A DNA stretch of 64,000 nucleotides from Sulfuricurvum sp. (GCA_020721585.1 DYMK01000007.1:24481-88480), one strand, 5' to 3'; counted from the first letter of the stretch, positions 18,756 to 29,500 are shown. The notes: generated by a model not told the origin, from the letters alone. Numbers and translations: made by a program.

Positions 18756-20423
18756 TTAATGTTCTACTGCACCCTCAGCACCGATACCCGTTTGACTGCG
18801 GATATATTGCGCTTCAAATCCTTCTCTCTCTCGACGTGAATTTTCACTACGATCGGTAATTGAGAAGAACCAAATACTCACAAATGCCGCCGTTACGGAG
18901 AACAATGCGGGGTATTTATACGGGAAAATAGGATCGGTATTTTTAAGGAAATCAACCCATACGGTAGGCCCTAGTACCACAAGAACCGCTGCGGTTAGCA
19001 ATCCAATCGAACCACCTAATAATGCACCCCGTGTGGTCAGTTTAGACCAGAACATAGACAAGAACAAGATTGGGAAGTTCGCACTTGCCGCAATGGCAAA
19101 CGCTAATCCAACCATGAACGCAATGTTTTGTTCTTCAAAGGCAATCCCTAAATAGATTGCAATAATCCCCAAAGCAACCGTAGCAATTTTAGAAACTTTC
19201 ATCTCCATCAATCCATCGGTTTTCCCTTTTTTGATAACACTGGCATAAAGGTCATGAGAGATTGCCGAAGCACCCGCCAACGTAAGACCCGAAACAACCG
19301 CTAAAATCGTTGCAAAAGCAACCGCTGAGATAAATCCAAGGAAGAAATCACCACCAACCGCGTGTGAAAGGTGAATCGCTGCCATATTGTCACCACCAAG
19401 AATAGGGAAACCGCCTTCTGTCGCTTGTTTCGCCAAATCAAGATATTGTGGGTTTTTGAACACCATAACGATCGCACCAAAACCGATAATGAAGGTCAAG
19501 ATATAGAAATACCCGATGAATCCTGTTGCGTAGAAAACCGATTTGCGTGCCTCTTTCGCATCACTGACGGTGAAAAAGCGCATTAAGATATGGGGAAGTC
19601 CCGCAGTACCAAACATCAACGCAATACCCAAGGATAAGGCTGAAATAGGATCACTCACCAGTTTACCCGGAGCCATAATTTCGGCTGTCTCTTTCATCTC
19701 TACTGCGGTTGCGAATAGGGTCTCAAAGTTGAAGTTATAATGTGCCATAACCGCAATCGCCATAAAGGTTGCCCCTGAGAGTAACAAGAACGCTTTAATG
19801 ATTTGAACCCATGTTGTTGCCAACATTCCTCCAAACGTTACGTAAAGGATCATCAACACACCCACAAGGACAACCGCTACTTCATAATCCAATCCAAATA
19901 AAAGTTGGATTAATTTACCCGCTCCAACCATTTGTGCAATCAAGTACAAAATAACGGTCAAAATAGAGCCAAATGCCGCCAACGTACGAATTGGAGTTTG
20001 TTGAAGACGGTACGAAGCAACATCAGCAAAGGTATATTTACCCAAGTTACGAAGCTGTTCAGCCACCATAAACAAAATAATGGGCCATCCAACCAAGAAT
20101 CCAATCGAGTAGATGAGACCATCATACCCTTTTCCGTACACAAGAGCCGAAATACCCAAGAACGATGCTGCTGACATATAATCCCCAGCAATCGCCATAC
20201 CGTTTTGGAACCCTGTGATCCCTCCACCCGCGGTGTAAAAATCTTTGGCGGTTTTCGTCCGTTTGGCTGCCCAATAGGTGATCCCCAACGTTGCTCCAAC
20301 GAAGATCAAGAACATGATAATCGCTGACATATTAAGCGGTTGTTTCTCTACCGCACCACTAAGCGCCTCTGCGGCAAAAATGCCCGCTGATCCAAGAAGT
20401 AAAAAAAGTAGTGCTTTCATCAT
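18756..20423 (-). CDS. actP: Cation/acetate symporter ActP
   Basis: Sodium:solute symporter (SSS) family member carrying acetate and related short acids into the cell. 555 residues, about 13-14 hydrophobic helices, preceded by a cleavable-looking N-terminal segment as in E. coli ActP. Family blocks include '[20 protein letters not shown]', '[12 protein letters not shown]' and '[10 protein letters not shown]'. It overlaps the yjcH-like gene by four bases, the same pairing as E. coli yjcH-actP. Confidence 0.95.
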   Translation of the reverse strand: MMKALLFLLLGSAGIFAAEALSGAVEKQPLNMSAIIMFLIFVGATLGITYWAAKRTKTAKDFYTAGGGITGFQNGMAIAGDYMSAASFLGISALVYGKGYDGLIYSIGFLVGWPIILFMVAEQLRNLGKYTFADVASYRLQQTPIRTLAAFGSILTVILYLIAQMVGAGKLIQLLFGLDYEVAVVLVGVLMILYVTFGGMLATTWVQIIKAFLLLSGATFMAIAVMAHYNFNFETLFATAVEMKETAEIMAPGKLVSDPISALSLGIALMFGTAGLPHILMRFFTVSDAKEARKSVFYATGFIGYFYILTFIIGFGAIVMVFKNPQYLDLAKQATEGGFPILGGDNMAAIHLSHAVGGDFFLGFISAVAFATILAVVSGLTLAGASAISHDLYASVIKKGKTDGLMEMKVSKIATVALGIIAIYLGIAFEEQNIAFMVGLAFAIAASANFPILFLSMFWSKLTTRGALLGGSIGLLTAAVLVVLGPTVWVDFLKNTDPIFPYKYPALFSVTAAFVSIWFFSITDRSENSRREREGFEAQYIRSQTGIGAEGAVEH

Positions 20424-20734
20424 TCCCCCTTTGCTTTAGCTTTGATTCTAGCGGTCAATTCATCAAATTCACCGTTGGCACGACGGGTATAAATTCCGGT
20501 CAAAACAAACGCGATAAGAATAACCGCTACCCCTACAGGAATTCCAATAGTGGTCACAGAACCCTCAGATAGGGGCGTACCCAATAACTTTGGATCAAAT
20601 GCAATGGTCAAGACGAAACCAAAGTAAACAACCAACATAATAATGGTCAAAGTCCACGCAAATGAACTGCGTACTTTAACAAGATGATGAAAATCCGGAT
20701 CGTTTTTGATACGATCAACCAGTTCTTGTTTCAT
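20420..20734 (-). CDS. DUF485 (YjcH-like) inner-membrane protein
   Basis: 104 residues with two membrane helices ('[22 protein letters not shown]' region and '[19 protein letters not shown]' region). The family is nearly always next to an SSS transporter, and its members probably aid ActP, but no activity is known. It lies between the porin and actP, overlapping actP by four bases. Confidence 0.92.
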   Translation of the reverse strand: MKQELVDRIKNDPDFHHLVKVRSSFAWTLTIIMLVVYFGFVLTIAFDPKLLGTPLSEGSVTTIGIPVGVAVILIAFVLTGIYTRRANGEFDELTARIKAKAKGE

Positions 20735-20746
20735 AATAGATCTCCT

Positions 20747-22096
20747 TTAAAAGTTGTAGTTGATGATAAAACGGTATTCATCCCACGTAACGGTTCCCGT
20801 AGCATTGGCATAAAAATCACCGGCATGGTTGGCTCTAAGACGGAATTGGAGATTTTTTACCGTTTGAGGGGTAAAGATTACATCGGCACCGTATTCTTTG
20901 GCAGTCCATGCATAATTGGTTGAATATCCATTTAATGAATCCATTTTGTAACTGGCATAAAAAGCACTGGTGTTAAGGTTGATACCAAAGTTTTTCCAAT
21001 CGTATCCTCCTGAGAGTTTCCACGCGTCGGTTCCTGCCATAAATTGGTGACGAGAAACCATCCCTTGGGTATACGCGGGTGATCCACCCCACGGAGAGAG
21101 TGTTCCCCCATTTATCGTAGCGGAAGCATCTTTGCTGTTATGGGAGAGTGCACCATAAAAGTCAAAATTAGCCACTTTAACGCCTACTTTTCCTGCGACG
21201 AAATCACTTTTCACATTTCCTGCGTATTTGCCTCCTACACCATTTTCTTTGATGTATTGCGCGGCTATGTAGGGAGAAAGACCATTGCTCAAGGAGAGAC
21301 CATAATTCCCCTCAGCATAGATAAGATTGAGAATATCGTGCGCGTAGTAGTCCCACAATTGAAGTTTTAATCCAGCAATGCCACTGTACGTAGCGGCTAA
21401 TACACTCACCCCTTCGGTATTTCGGTTAATGGCGTATTTTCCCATGTTGGTAAACGTTCCCGTTTGATTACGAGAATCCCAGTAGGAATACCCCGAAGTC
21501 GCACTTAACACAGCATTTCCAGCACTGGCATTGGCATCATACACCCGTCCAAACGTCCCTTGAGAAAATGAGGTAACGTGCGCTGCAATAAGGGTCGTAT
21601 CTTTAATGTCACTGTTGCTTAAGACATACGCTTCAAATAAGTTAGGCAACATCCGCGCATCATCGCTTCCTGCCATGGGGGTATCAAGTTTTTGGCGACC
21701 CGCTTTAAAGTTGGTATTCCCATTTTTATAATTAAGGTACGCTTCCCCAATATAAAGATCGTTGGTATTATTGTTACTCAATAACGTAGGATCAACTTGT
21801 CTAAGATCAGGTCGATCCCCCAATCCAAAACCGACCGTAGCGTACGCTGCAACCCCCAAACTTACCCCATTCCATGCACCCGTTTCGTATTTGAGGTATC
21901 CCCCCATCGCATTGGCTTTACGGGTATAATCATTATTGGCTACAGCATGGGTATCGTTATAGGCACGAGTGATCGAAAATTCGCGGAATTGCCCGCTCAC
22001 TTTCCCTCCATCCACAAGTGCGGAAAGATTATCTGCCATAACCGTGTTAGCGACCACCATTGAGGCTAACAACGATAATTGCAATTTTGAGTTCAT
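20747..22096 (-). CDS. OprD-type outer-membrane porin
   Basis: Outer-membrane beta-barrel of the OprD/Campylobacterota major-porin type, ~449 residues. A signal peptide is clear (positive start, 'LSLLASMVVANTVMA' then mature 'DNLSALVDGGKVSGQFREF'). It has alternating aromatic beta strands, 'FKAGRQKLDTPMAGSDDARMLPN', which is a typical OprD block, and a terminal aromatic strand 'YRFIINYNF'. The start is set at the ATG (22096) with AAGGAG seven bases before it; an in-frame GTG at 22102 lacks this spacing. As first gene of porin-yjcH-actP it probably lets acetate or other small organic acids across the outer membrane. Confidence 0.9.
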   Translation of the reverse strand: MNSKLQLSLLASMVVANTVMADNLSALVDGGKVSGQFREFSITRAYNDTHAVANNDYTRKANAMGGYLKYETGAWNGVSLGVAAYATVGFGLGDRPDLRQVDPTLLSNNNTNDLYIGEAYLNYKNGNTNFKAGRQKLDTPMAGSDDARMLPNLFEAYVLSNSDIKDTTLIAAHVTSFSQGTFGRVYDANASAGNAVLSATSGYSYWDSRNQTGTFTNMGKYAINRNTEGVSVLAATYSGIAGLKLQLWDYYAHDILNLIYAEGNYGLSLSNGLSPYIAAQYIKENGVGGKYAGNVKSDFVAGKVGVKVANFDFYGALSHNSKDASATINGGTLSPWGGSPAYTQGMVSRHQFMAGTDAWKLSGGYDWKNFGINLNTSAFYASYKMDSLNGYSTNYAWTAKEYGADVIFTPQTVKNLQFRLRANHAGDFYANATGTVTWDEYRFIINYNF

Positions 22097-22128
22097 ACTC
22101 ACTCCTTAAGTTGGTTTCTTAGAGCATC

Positions 22129-22134
22129 ATCATA
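22129..22134 (-). promoter_or_regulatory. -10 box of the porin-yjcH-actP operon
   Basis: Minus-strand TATGAT 33 bases before the porin ATG. The paired AACGTAGC repeats lie just upstream, about where a -35 box would be; no good -35 consensus is seen, which fits an activator-dependent promoter. Confidence 0.45.
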
Positions 22135-22141
22135 AGAAGGT

Positions 22142-22232
22142 AACGTAGCATGAACGTAGCAATTCACGCATTACAAAAAATTATCCGCTAAAAAGTAACA
22201 TTCCCTCTATCTTGTGGGTAAAAACGTAACAT
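22142..22232. promoter_or_regulatory. Candidate response-regulator operator (four AACGTARCAT repeats)
   Basis: Four like-oriented copies of AACGTARCAT lie in the spacer between porin and response-regulator genes: 22142-22151, 22153-22162 (11-base period), 22193-22201 (missing the C) and 22223-22232. Direct repeats one helical turn apart are the usual binding mode of OmpR-type regulators. The neighbouring response regulator is the natural candidate to bind here and activate the porin-actP operon. Confidence 0.55.
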
Positions 22233-22897
22233 CAAATCCCTTGAGGAATATCAATCATGTAGCCCAATGCCCGAATATTTTGGATGAAATCCTCTTTGAG
22301 ACTTTTTTTCAGGCGGCTTACTTCGGCACGAATGGTCGCGTTATCAACATACTCATCGTCCCAGATATAGGTACGAAATTGGTCAAAATCAACTACTCTT
22401 CCCCGATTACGTCCCAATAAGTCAATAATTTGCAATTGCCGTTTGGAGAGCATTTGAGGGAGGTTGTCACACAACAGTGTTGAGGTAGAGGCATCATAGG
22501 CGTAACTTGGGGATAAACGGAGATGGTTTTGGGGAACCCCACGGACGTTCATCACTTTATCCATTCGTAAGCTCAACTCTTTAAGATGAAACGGTTTTTT
22601 GAGATAATCATAGCACCCCAAATCGTACGCTCGACTGATCCCCTCAATGTCCGCTAGCGCACTGATATAGATGGTCGGAAAGCGAATTTTTAGCTGATGG
22701 AGACGCTCTAAGAGATCCAAACCATCGATTCCGGGGACATTAATGTCTAAAATCAATACATCAAACGACTCTTTTTGCAACGTAGCCAATGCTTCTAACC
22801 CATCCAAAAAAACGGTCACACGGTGACCTAAAACACTCAGATACTCTTCGATTGCCTCACTTAGCATCACCTCATCTTCAAGTAAAAGGATTTTCAT
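22232..22897 (-). CDS. OmpR-family response regulator
   Basis: 221-residue two-component response regulator. Receiver domain 1-~118 with the acidic pair E7/D8, phospho-acceptor D51 ('LILDINVPG') and K101 ('LKKPF'). The C-terminal winged helix (~130-220) has the OmpR pattern 'LSKRQLQIIDLLGRNRGRVV', 'DNATIRAEVSRLKKSL' and 'IRALGYMI'. Its start overlaps the kinase stop (ATGA). It lies next to the porin-actP operon, whose promoter carries direct repeats, so acetate or organic-acid uptake is its likely target. Confidence 0.93.
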   Translation of the reverse strand: MKILLLEDEVMLSEAIEEYLSVLGHRVTVFLDGLEALATLQKESFDVLILDINVPGIDGLDLLERLHQLKIRFPTIYISALADIEGISRAYDLGCYDYLKKPFHLKELSLRMDKVMNVRGVPQNHLRLSPSYAYDASTSTLLCDNLPQMLSKRQLQIIDLLGRNRGRVVDFDQFRTYIWDDEYVDNATIRAEVSRLKKSLKEDFIQNIRALGYMIDIPQGI

Positions 22898-24093
22898 ACT
22901 TCCCCCTTTTTTGGAAATTGGTAGGTAAATTGGGTGTACTCAACCGTAGAATCGATATGGATAGCAACCCCCTCTTCGTCGCAAATGGATTTGACTAAAT
23001 TAAGCCCCAACCCAAAACCATCACTTTTTTTCCGTTCACGATAATACGCTTCAAAGATTTTATGGACATCTTCAATCTTTTGGGAAGCACTTTTAACCCA
23101 AAAGGTACACGCATCAACATCAGAACTTACGGTCACCGTAATGGTTTCTCCCGATTTGGTATAACGAATCGCATTGGTAAGATTGTTATCGATGACCCGT
23201 TGCAGTTTGGTCTCATTAAAAGAGACCCATGCAAGCAAAGTGGGTTCATGGTAGACAAAAGAGAGATTGGAAAAGAGTGCCACTTCATCAAAAAATTCAA
23301 GTCGCTTTTTAACGTATTCCCCCAAGTTAATGGCCGTTTTGGGATAGTGTATCTGATCTTTTTTGACCAAATAACTTAGATCATCGTAGATACTAAAGAT
23401 GTTTTTGACCGCCGCTTCAATTTTTGCCAAATAGCGATTACGCCCCTCACTCATCGTAAAAAGTTCGATGTTTGCCATAATGACCGAAAGGGGAGTGTGG
23501 GTCTCATGAATGGCGTAACGGATAAACTGTTTGTGGGACTCTAGCAACCCTTGCGAAAACATCCGTTCCTCTTCCAATGCTTTATTTTTATGCTGTAACG
23601 CTTTGGTTTTGGTTTGTACCCGATCTTCCAAACTCGCATTAAGCATCCGTAATGACTCTTGTTGCTCATAAATCATCGCTGCCATCGCATTGGCATGCAC
23701 CGCCATTTTTTTAAACTCCTCAAAATAGAGTTCCTTTGGGAGAATCGAAGCATCATGGGTTTGTGCCGATTCAAAAAAGGCTAAAAACCGCTCCATATCA
23801 CGTGCGACCATACTGTTAAGAATTTTTGACACCCCAATAACAAATCCAAAAAGGATGAGGGCTAAGGTGGCAATTTCCACTATCACTTTGATTAAACGGG
23901 TTTTAGGGACATTAGTAAGAGCTAACGCCCCCTTAAGGGGAAAATTTTGATGCAATTGTAAAAAATCGTTATACTCATCGTAAATTAAAAGCGACGAAAA
24001 TACCACCGTCACCAACAAAATAGCCACAATCATGTAAAAATTGAGTTCTCGTAAGGAAAGATGGGACAATTTACGCTCGAAAAACCGCTCCAT
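22894..24093 (-). CDS. Sensor histidine kinase
   Basis: Membrane sensor kinase of ~399 residues from the ATG at 24093 (a TTG at 24105 is an in-frame alternative; GGGAG fits the ATG). Two membrane helices (~19-38 and ~72-93) bracket a very short periplasmic loop of ~30 residues, so it may sense the membrane or an associated protein rather than a bound ligand. A coiled coil runs ~145-190. The H-box is 'IHETHTPLSV' with phospho-acceptor H200 (longest-frame numbering); the N box is 'NNLTNAIRYT' and the G box 'GFGLGLNLVK'. Co-transcribed with the response regulator. Confidence 0.92.
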   Translation of the reverse strand: MERFFERKLSHLSLRELNFYMIVAILLVTVVFSSLLIYDEYNDFLQLHQNFPLKGALALTNVPKTRLIKVIVEIATLALILFGFVIGVSKILNSMVARDMERFLAFFESAQTHDASILPKELYFEEFKKMAVHANAMAAMIYEQQESLRMLNASLEDRVQTKTKALQHKNKALEEERMFSQGLLESHKQFIRYAIHETHTPLSVIMANIELFTMSEGRNRYLAKIEAAVKNIFSIYDDLSYLVKKDQIHYPKTAINLGEYVKKRLEFFDEVALFSNLSFVYHEPTLLAWVSFNETKLQRVIDNNLTNAIRYTKSGETITVTVSSDVDACTFWVKSASQKIEDVHKIFEAYYRERKKSDGFGLGLNLVKSICDEEGVAIHIDSTVEYTQFTYQFPKKGEV

Positions 24094-24122
24094 AATCACT
24101 CCCAAATAATTTAAATAGCTTT

Positions 24123-24128
24123 ATTATA
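24123..24128 (-). promoter_or_regulatory. -10 box for the histidine kinase-response regulator operon
   Basis: Minus-strand TATAAT 30 bases before the kinase ATG. Confidence 0.5.
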
Positions 24129-24164
24129 ACCGATTACTATAGGAGAGAGATAGGAGAAGCGATA

Positions 24165-24213
24165 ACGAAGAAAAAAAAGAAAGGCTAAAAGCACCCCACC
24201 TTAGGAGTGGGAT
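24165..24213 (-). terminator. Probable terminator after the PDC-sensor gene
   Basis: On the minus strand a short GC hairpin (CCCAC...GTGGG) spans the stop codon and is followed by a T-rich run ending in eight Ts, ahead of the kinase promoter. The stem is only five pairs and is offset from the main T-run, so confidence is modest. Confidence 0.4.
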
Positions 24214-25067
24214 TGCTCTTCCCCCTTGCGCACCAAATAAATAAAGATGGCAAAGACCAACAGCAAAAATGCCAAGGCAGCAATAAGGGTTGAGGCGTAG
24301 GGGAGATCTTTGTAGTTGTGCAAGGATATTTTAAAGACGACCAACAACGCTTCGATCAACAGTGCGATGATAATGGAGACCGAAAAATTGAGCAATGTTT
24401 TGGGATTAAAGACATCACTCACGTGTTGAGTATGGGGCAGTACCTCTTGTTCAAAAATCGTTTTTCCCAAATCATAGACCGCCAATCCCAGCGTAAGGGC
24501 GATAATGGGCTTAAAGACCGTATCGATGGAGAGGGGTTCTACGCCGATGAGATACCCAAAAAAGGTATAAAATCCGTACAAAATCACAAAAAGCCCAAAA
24601 AAGAGTAACCCTCCGCCGATAATGGCGTACGAACTGCGGTTTAATATTCTAAAAAGGTCATTACGTTCGATAAGACCAAACCGTTCCAGCAGTTTGCGCA
24701 GATGAAAATCCAAAAAGATATACCCATCATTCACCGCATAGACCACCGTGATACATAAAGACCCCGTAGCAGTGGAGATATAGGGTTCGCTGATATAATA
24801 CCCTTTTTGAATCTCCAACTCATTGACCAGATAACTTCGATCGACTCCGATGGCGTGTTGTTCTTCTCGGGTGGCATAGACATTGGGGGAGTTTTGGACA
24901 AATCCTTCATCCGATTTGTAAAACAGTTCCAATGAGGGAAAAGCTTTGTAGAGACGTTGTACCAAATGGACATTAAACGCTTTGATGCTCACATTGCCCA
25001 ACGTGTTGAGGATAAATTTTTGGATAAGCGGAGCGTTGGCATTGTAGCTTCGGACTAAATCTTGCAT
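24201..25067 (-). CDS. Membrane protein with PDC/Cache-like sensor domain
   Basis: 288 residues. The N-terminal half (~1-125) resembles a PDC/Cache small-molecule sensor: long helix, 'LFYKSDEGFVQNSPN', then 'KGYYISEPYISTATGSLCITVVYAV', a pattern shared with Campylobacterota chemoreceptors. The C-terminal half has four hydrophobic helices (~150-172, ~185-203, ~228-248, ~258-280). There is no signal peptide or output domain, so the sensor half may face the cytosol, which is unusual. AAGGAG precedes the ATG. It is next to the histidine kinase on the same strand but separated by a possible terminator and the kinase promoter. Confidence 0.72.
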   Translation of the reverse strand: MQDLVRSYNANAPLIQKFILNTLGNVSIKAFNVHLVQRLYKAFPSLELFYKSDEGFVQNSPNVYATREEQHAIGVDRSYLVNELEIQKGYYISEPYISTATGSLCITVVYAVNDGYIFLDFHLRKLLERFGLIERNDLFRILNRSSYAIIGGGLLFFGLFVILYGFYTFFGYLIGVEPLSIDTVFKPIIALTLGLAVYDLGKTIFEQEVLPHTQHVSDVFNPKTLLNFSVSIIIALLIEALLVVFKISLHNYKDLPYASTLIAALAFLLLVFAIFIYLVRKGEEQSHS

Positions 25068-25174
25068 GGTTTGGCTCCTTGAGCGTATTTGAATACAAAA
25101 ATTATAGTCTAAAAATGGTCGTGAAAGTGATTATAAATTAAGCAAAAAAAAACAATAGCTTAAATCGGCAATTT

Positions 25175-25274
25175 TATCCGCAAAGATTTTAAAGTTTTTA
25201 GGCGTATAATGGTCAGGGAAATTCGATGAATTGGGAATCTCTACCTAATTTTTATCCGTAAAAATATCCGCAAA
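25175..25274. promoter_or_regulatory. Promoter region of the Fic gene with three TATCCGYAAA repeats
   Basis: Three like-oriented copies of TATCCG(C/T)AAA: 25175-25184, 25253-25262 and 25265-25274, the last two 12 bases apart. A TATAAT (25205-25210) lies between the first and second. The arrangement looks like operator sites flanking a promoter. Part of the 240-base spacer 25068-25307, which otherwise holds only AT-rich sequence. Confidence 0.45.
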
Positions 25275-25307
25275 TTTTATACATCAATCCCCAAAAAAAG
25301 GATTTTT

Positions 25308-26501
25308 ATGAATTTTACACCACTCTTGCCTACCGATAATGGGGGGAATATTGATAAAAAATTACTCTCAATGGCTGAAAAATTGTGTATTGAAAGTGCG
25401 ACCTTATGTGGTGTATATGCCCCCCAAATACTGCAAGGCATTCAAGAGTTATTGCGAAAAGTGAATAGTTATTATTCCAATCAAATCGAATCTGAGGGTA
25501 CCCATCCCATCGACATTGACAAAGCGACACGCCAAGAATTTTCAACCAATACCAAAGAGAGACAACTTCAACAACTCTCTTTGGTGCATATAGAGGTTCA
25601 AAAATACCTTGAAGCCTATTGTCATAATGGGGAAAAAAATCCTTTTGATAGAAATTTTATTAGAGAAGTTCATCGTGTTTTATATGCGCATCCTGATATG
25701 CGCTATTTTTTACAGATCAAAGAGGAAGGGAAAATGTTGGAGATGATCCCCGGTGAATTACGCAAAGCGAATGTGCAAGTGGGAAACCATATCGCCCCTG
25801 AGTATACGCAACTTGCGAGTTTGTTTGATATGTATGAGTTGAATTACAAACTGCCCTCTTATGCAACCCAAGCTACCAAGGTTATTTACGCCTTTGCATC
25901 TCACCACCGGCTTACATGGATCCATCCTTTTTTGGATGGAAATGGAAGAACCGCACGATTGGTTTTGGATGGAATAATGACCAGTATACAATTACAAGGG
26001 TATGGATTATGGAATATTTCACGTGGTCTTTCACGTCGTTCAGATGACTATAAGAAGTACTTAGCCATGGCGGATATGCCACGTCAAGGGGATTTGGATG
26101 GTCGAGGGTCATTATCGACCAAAGCATTGATTTTGTATGTGCAGTTTATGTTAGAGATTGCCTTGGATCAAGTAGAATTTATGAAAAAGAACCTCAAAAT
26201 GGAGGGGTTACATGAGCGAATTGAGGGGTATGTCCGTCTCTCTAAAGAGGGATTGTTGGGAATTCCCCCCCTTCCTAAATACAGTGAAGCCCTTTTTAAA
26301 GCGTTATTGATGGTGGGCGAAGTTTCACGAGGTAAGGTTATGGCTATAATACATACCAAAGAACGAACGGCAACCTCTTTGATCAAAGAGTTGATCCAAC
26401 GCGATTTTTTAGAATCAGACACCCCTAAAAGTGCCATTCGTTTGAAGTTTAATGCCCATTTTGCTTCGTATATTTTTCCTGATTTGATCCCGCAAAAATA
26501 A
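25308..26501 (+). CDS. Fic-family protein (probable AMP-transferase)
   Basis: Fic-domain protein of 397 residues. The catalytic motif 'HPFLDGNGRTAR' (HPFx[D/E]GNGR) is intact near residue 205, so nucleotide transfer, usually AMP, to a target protein is likely. Residues 57-64 ('SNQIESEG') lie where class II Fic proteins carry their N-terminal inhibitory helix with a key Glu. A C-terminal winged helix (~320-390, 'RGKVMAIIHTKERTATSLIKEL') suggests DNA or target binding, common in stand-alone Fic proteins. AAAGGA precedes the ATG. Forty bases separate it from the downstream SNF2 gene, so the two may be co-transcribed. Confidence 0.9.
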   Translation: MNFTPLLPTDNGGNIDKKLLSMAEKLCIESATLCGVYAPQILQGIQELLRKVNSYYSNQIESEGTHPIDIDKATRQEFSTNTKERQLQQLSLVHIEVQKYLEAYCHNGEKNPFDRNFIREVHRVLYAHPDMRYFLQIKEEGKMLEMIPGELRKANVQVGNHIAPEYTQLASLFDMYELNYKLPSYATQATKVIYAFASHHRLTWIHPFLDGNGRTARLVLDGIMTSIQLQGYGLWNISRGLSRRSDDYKKYLAMADMPRQGDLDGRGSLSTKALILYVQFMLEIALDQVEFMKKNLKMEGLHERIEGYVRLSKEGLLGIPPLPKYSEALFKALLMVGEVSRGKVMAIIHTKERTATSLIKELIQRDFLESDTPKSAIRLKFNAHFASYIFPDLIPQK

Positions 26502-26541
26502 TGATTCGACCAAAAAGATAACTATTTAAAGAAAGAGAACT

Positions 26542-29500
26542 ATGGCAAAAGTAAAACAACACTACGGACTCACCCCATGGGGGAAAGCATTTTATGAACG
26601 TTTGGTTGCAGTCTATGATGATGAGGGGCGATTGACGCGGGGAAAAACCTATTTTACTAAAGGGTCTGTCCAATCGTTGAATCTTCAAGGATCGATGATT
26701 CATGCCAAAGTCAAAGGGAGTGGCGGATCGGTTTATCGGGTTTCTGTTGCGTTTGAACCTTTTGATGCAGCAACCCAACCACGGTTGATTGAACGGATCA
26801 AAGGGGATGCTTTGCTCCAATCGGCGTTGTTAAATGGTACCCTCCCTGAGACGTTAATTCAGTGGTGTGAATCAGAAAAGATTGATCTTTTTACGACTAC
26901 GACGCAGCAGGATAATGAGACCGATTCGTTGTGCAGTTGTCCCGATTACGAAAACCCGTGCAAACATATTTTTGCGGTGTTGTTGGCATTAAGTACCGAA
27001 ATAGACCATAATCCGTTGCTCCTTTTTTCGCTTCACGGGCTTGATCTGAGCGTTGAATTGGAAAGCTTAGGGGGAAATGAGATTCCCCCTCCCATCGTAT
27101 TTGTCCCATGGGAAAGTACGACGTGCGAGCAGCCACTGGAAATTCTCCACCATGAAAATGCATTTTTGCTTATTGATTCGCTTCTTTTGGAAAACCCCTC
27201 CTTTGCCCCCATTGATTATAAAGCGGTGATGCGGGAGTTTTACAAAGCCCATACCAAAAGTTTACCCCACATTATCGCTCCCATCGTCACCGAAGAGAAA
27301 GAGCAGTTGGAACGTTTTTTCAAAGATGCCCGATGTGAATGCAAGCTCGATGAGGTGTGGCAAAATGGTTCGATACGCATCTCCCATCCCCTATTGAAGC
27401 AACAGCCCCACATTCTCCAGCTCCTTGCCCCTTATATGACCAAACAGACCCAAGAGGGGTGTCTTGTCTCCGTACTTAGTTTTGTGACGTTGTTTCTCTC
27501 GTTTCACAGCGATGAGGGGGATGGTGCGGCGTATCGCTATTATCACGCGTTGAGTCAAACCCTCTATCTTTTGTTACACGCCAATGCGTTTATCCCTACG
27601 GTGGTCAAAGACCACGAACGCCCCCGCTTTTTTATCGGATGGATCCCCCTTTTGACCCCCGCTTCGGTACGCGAACAGATTCAACGCTTGGCGTGTTATG
27701 CTACCCCTTTTGTCCGTTTGGGGAATCATGAAGCCTTTGCCAATGGATACAGTGGGACATTATTATTTTTGTCCAAAGCGATGGGAGAGTATGTTTATGA
27801 GATGAATTTTATGCATAAACGGCTCTTTATGAATCCCCCTCCCATTAGTCAAAGCTTCTTTCAAGGGAGACCTTTTGTCCAAAAGGAGGGGGGAAAAAGC
27901 CATACTGACCGTGCGGTCTATAACTATTTTTCGGTGTTTTCCCTTGCGTTAAATCCCTATCCCCTCACGTTGACACTGGATAAAGGGGAAGAGGATCACG
28001 CATACGGGATTGCGTTGAGGGTGCATGATGACCAAACCCAAACAACGCATTATTTATGCGATGCCCTTAAACAAGGGAAATTTCAAGGGCTACTTAAACT
28101 GCTTGCCCTGTTGCGCAATTTTTTAGCTGAAATAGAGTTGCTAACCCTTCATCCACGGGTTTTACTGGAGGGGGAACGGTTTGAGACGTTTATCAAAGAG
28201 AGTTCCCCTCTGTTAAGTTCTTTGGGAATTAGTGTTATTTTGCCCCGTGAATTGCGCCATCTGCTAAAACCCCGTTTGGCGATGCGGGTGCGTGCCAAAA
28301 AAAGTCCCACCAACTTTTTGACACTGGATAAAGTACTCGAATACGATTGGACGATTGCCATTGGGGATACCCATATTACCCTTGAGGAGTTTCAATCGTT
28401 GGTCGAACACCAAAGCGAATTGGTACTGTTTCGGGATTCGTACATTAGCATCTCCCCCGAAGAACTCAAAGCGTTGTTCGCTCGCGCCAAGAAAACCCCC
28501 AAACTAAGCCGTTTTGACCTAATACGGGGAAAATTTGAGGGAAATGTTCTTTTGGATACGGAGTTAGAAGATTTTTTTGACACGCTCTTTCGCCTCCAAA
28601 ATCTCCCCATCTCCCCTAACCTCAAAGCGACCTTACGCCCCTACCAAATACGGGGAGTGCAATGGTGCATCTCCAATCTTTTGAGTGGATTTGGGATTAT
28701 TTTAGCCGATGATATGGGATTGGGAAAAACCATTCAGACCATTGCGACGCTGTTGTATCTTTACGAGCAAGGGGAGGTCAAAGGGGAGACATTGATCGTC
28801 GTCCCTACCTCCTTGCTCCCCAACTGGGAGAATGAATTGGGCAAATTTGCCCCTTCATTGAGCGTGGAACTGTATTATGGCATTGGGCGTATCCTTGGTA
28901 ACGCGCAGATTATTTTGACCACTTACGATATTTTTAGACGGGATGAAAAACTTTTTTCATCGAAAAAAATTGAGATATTGGTCATTGATGAGGCGCAACG
29001 GATTAAGAATCCCACCACCCAAGCTGCCATGGCACTCAAAGGGTTTAAGAGCAAATTCCGTATTGCCCTAAGCGGTACCCCAGTGGAAAATTCGCTCACC
29101 GAATTGTGGAGTATTTTTGATTTTGCTTTGCCTGAGTACCTCAAAGACCTTGGCAGTTTTGTCACCTCCTACGTCCGACCCATCGAGATGGATCACGATC
29201 ATACCGTCGCGAAAAACCTCAAAGCACTCACCGCCCCCTTTATGCTCCGTCGTCTCAAAACCGATAAAACCATTATCGATGATCTTCCCGACAAAATTGT
29301 GGTCGATGAGTACGCGACCCTCTTACCTGACCAAGCAGCGTTGTACCAAAGTGTCGTAGAGGGTGCGATGAAACAATTAGACCACGCAAGCGAATCCAAA
29401 AACCGTGCAGGGTTGATTTTTAAACTGATTACGGAACTGAAACAAATCTGTAATCACCCCCGAAATTACGATAAAACCTCCCCCACCGATTCGGCATTGA

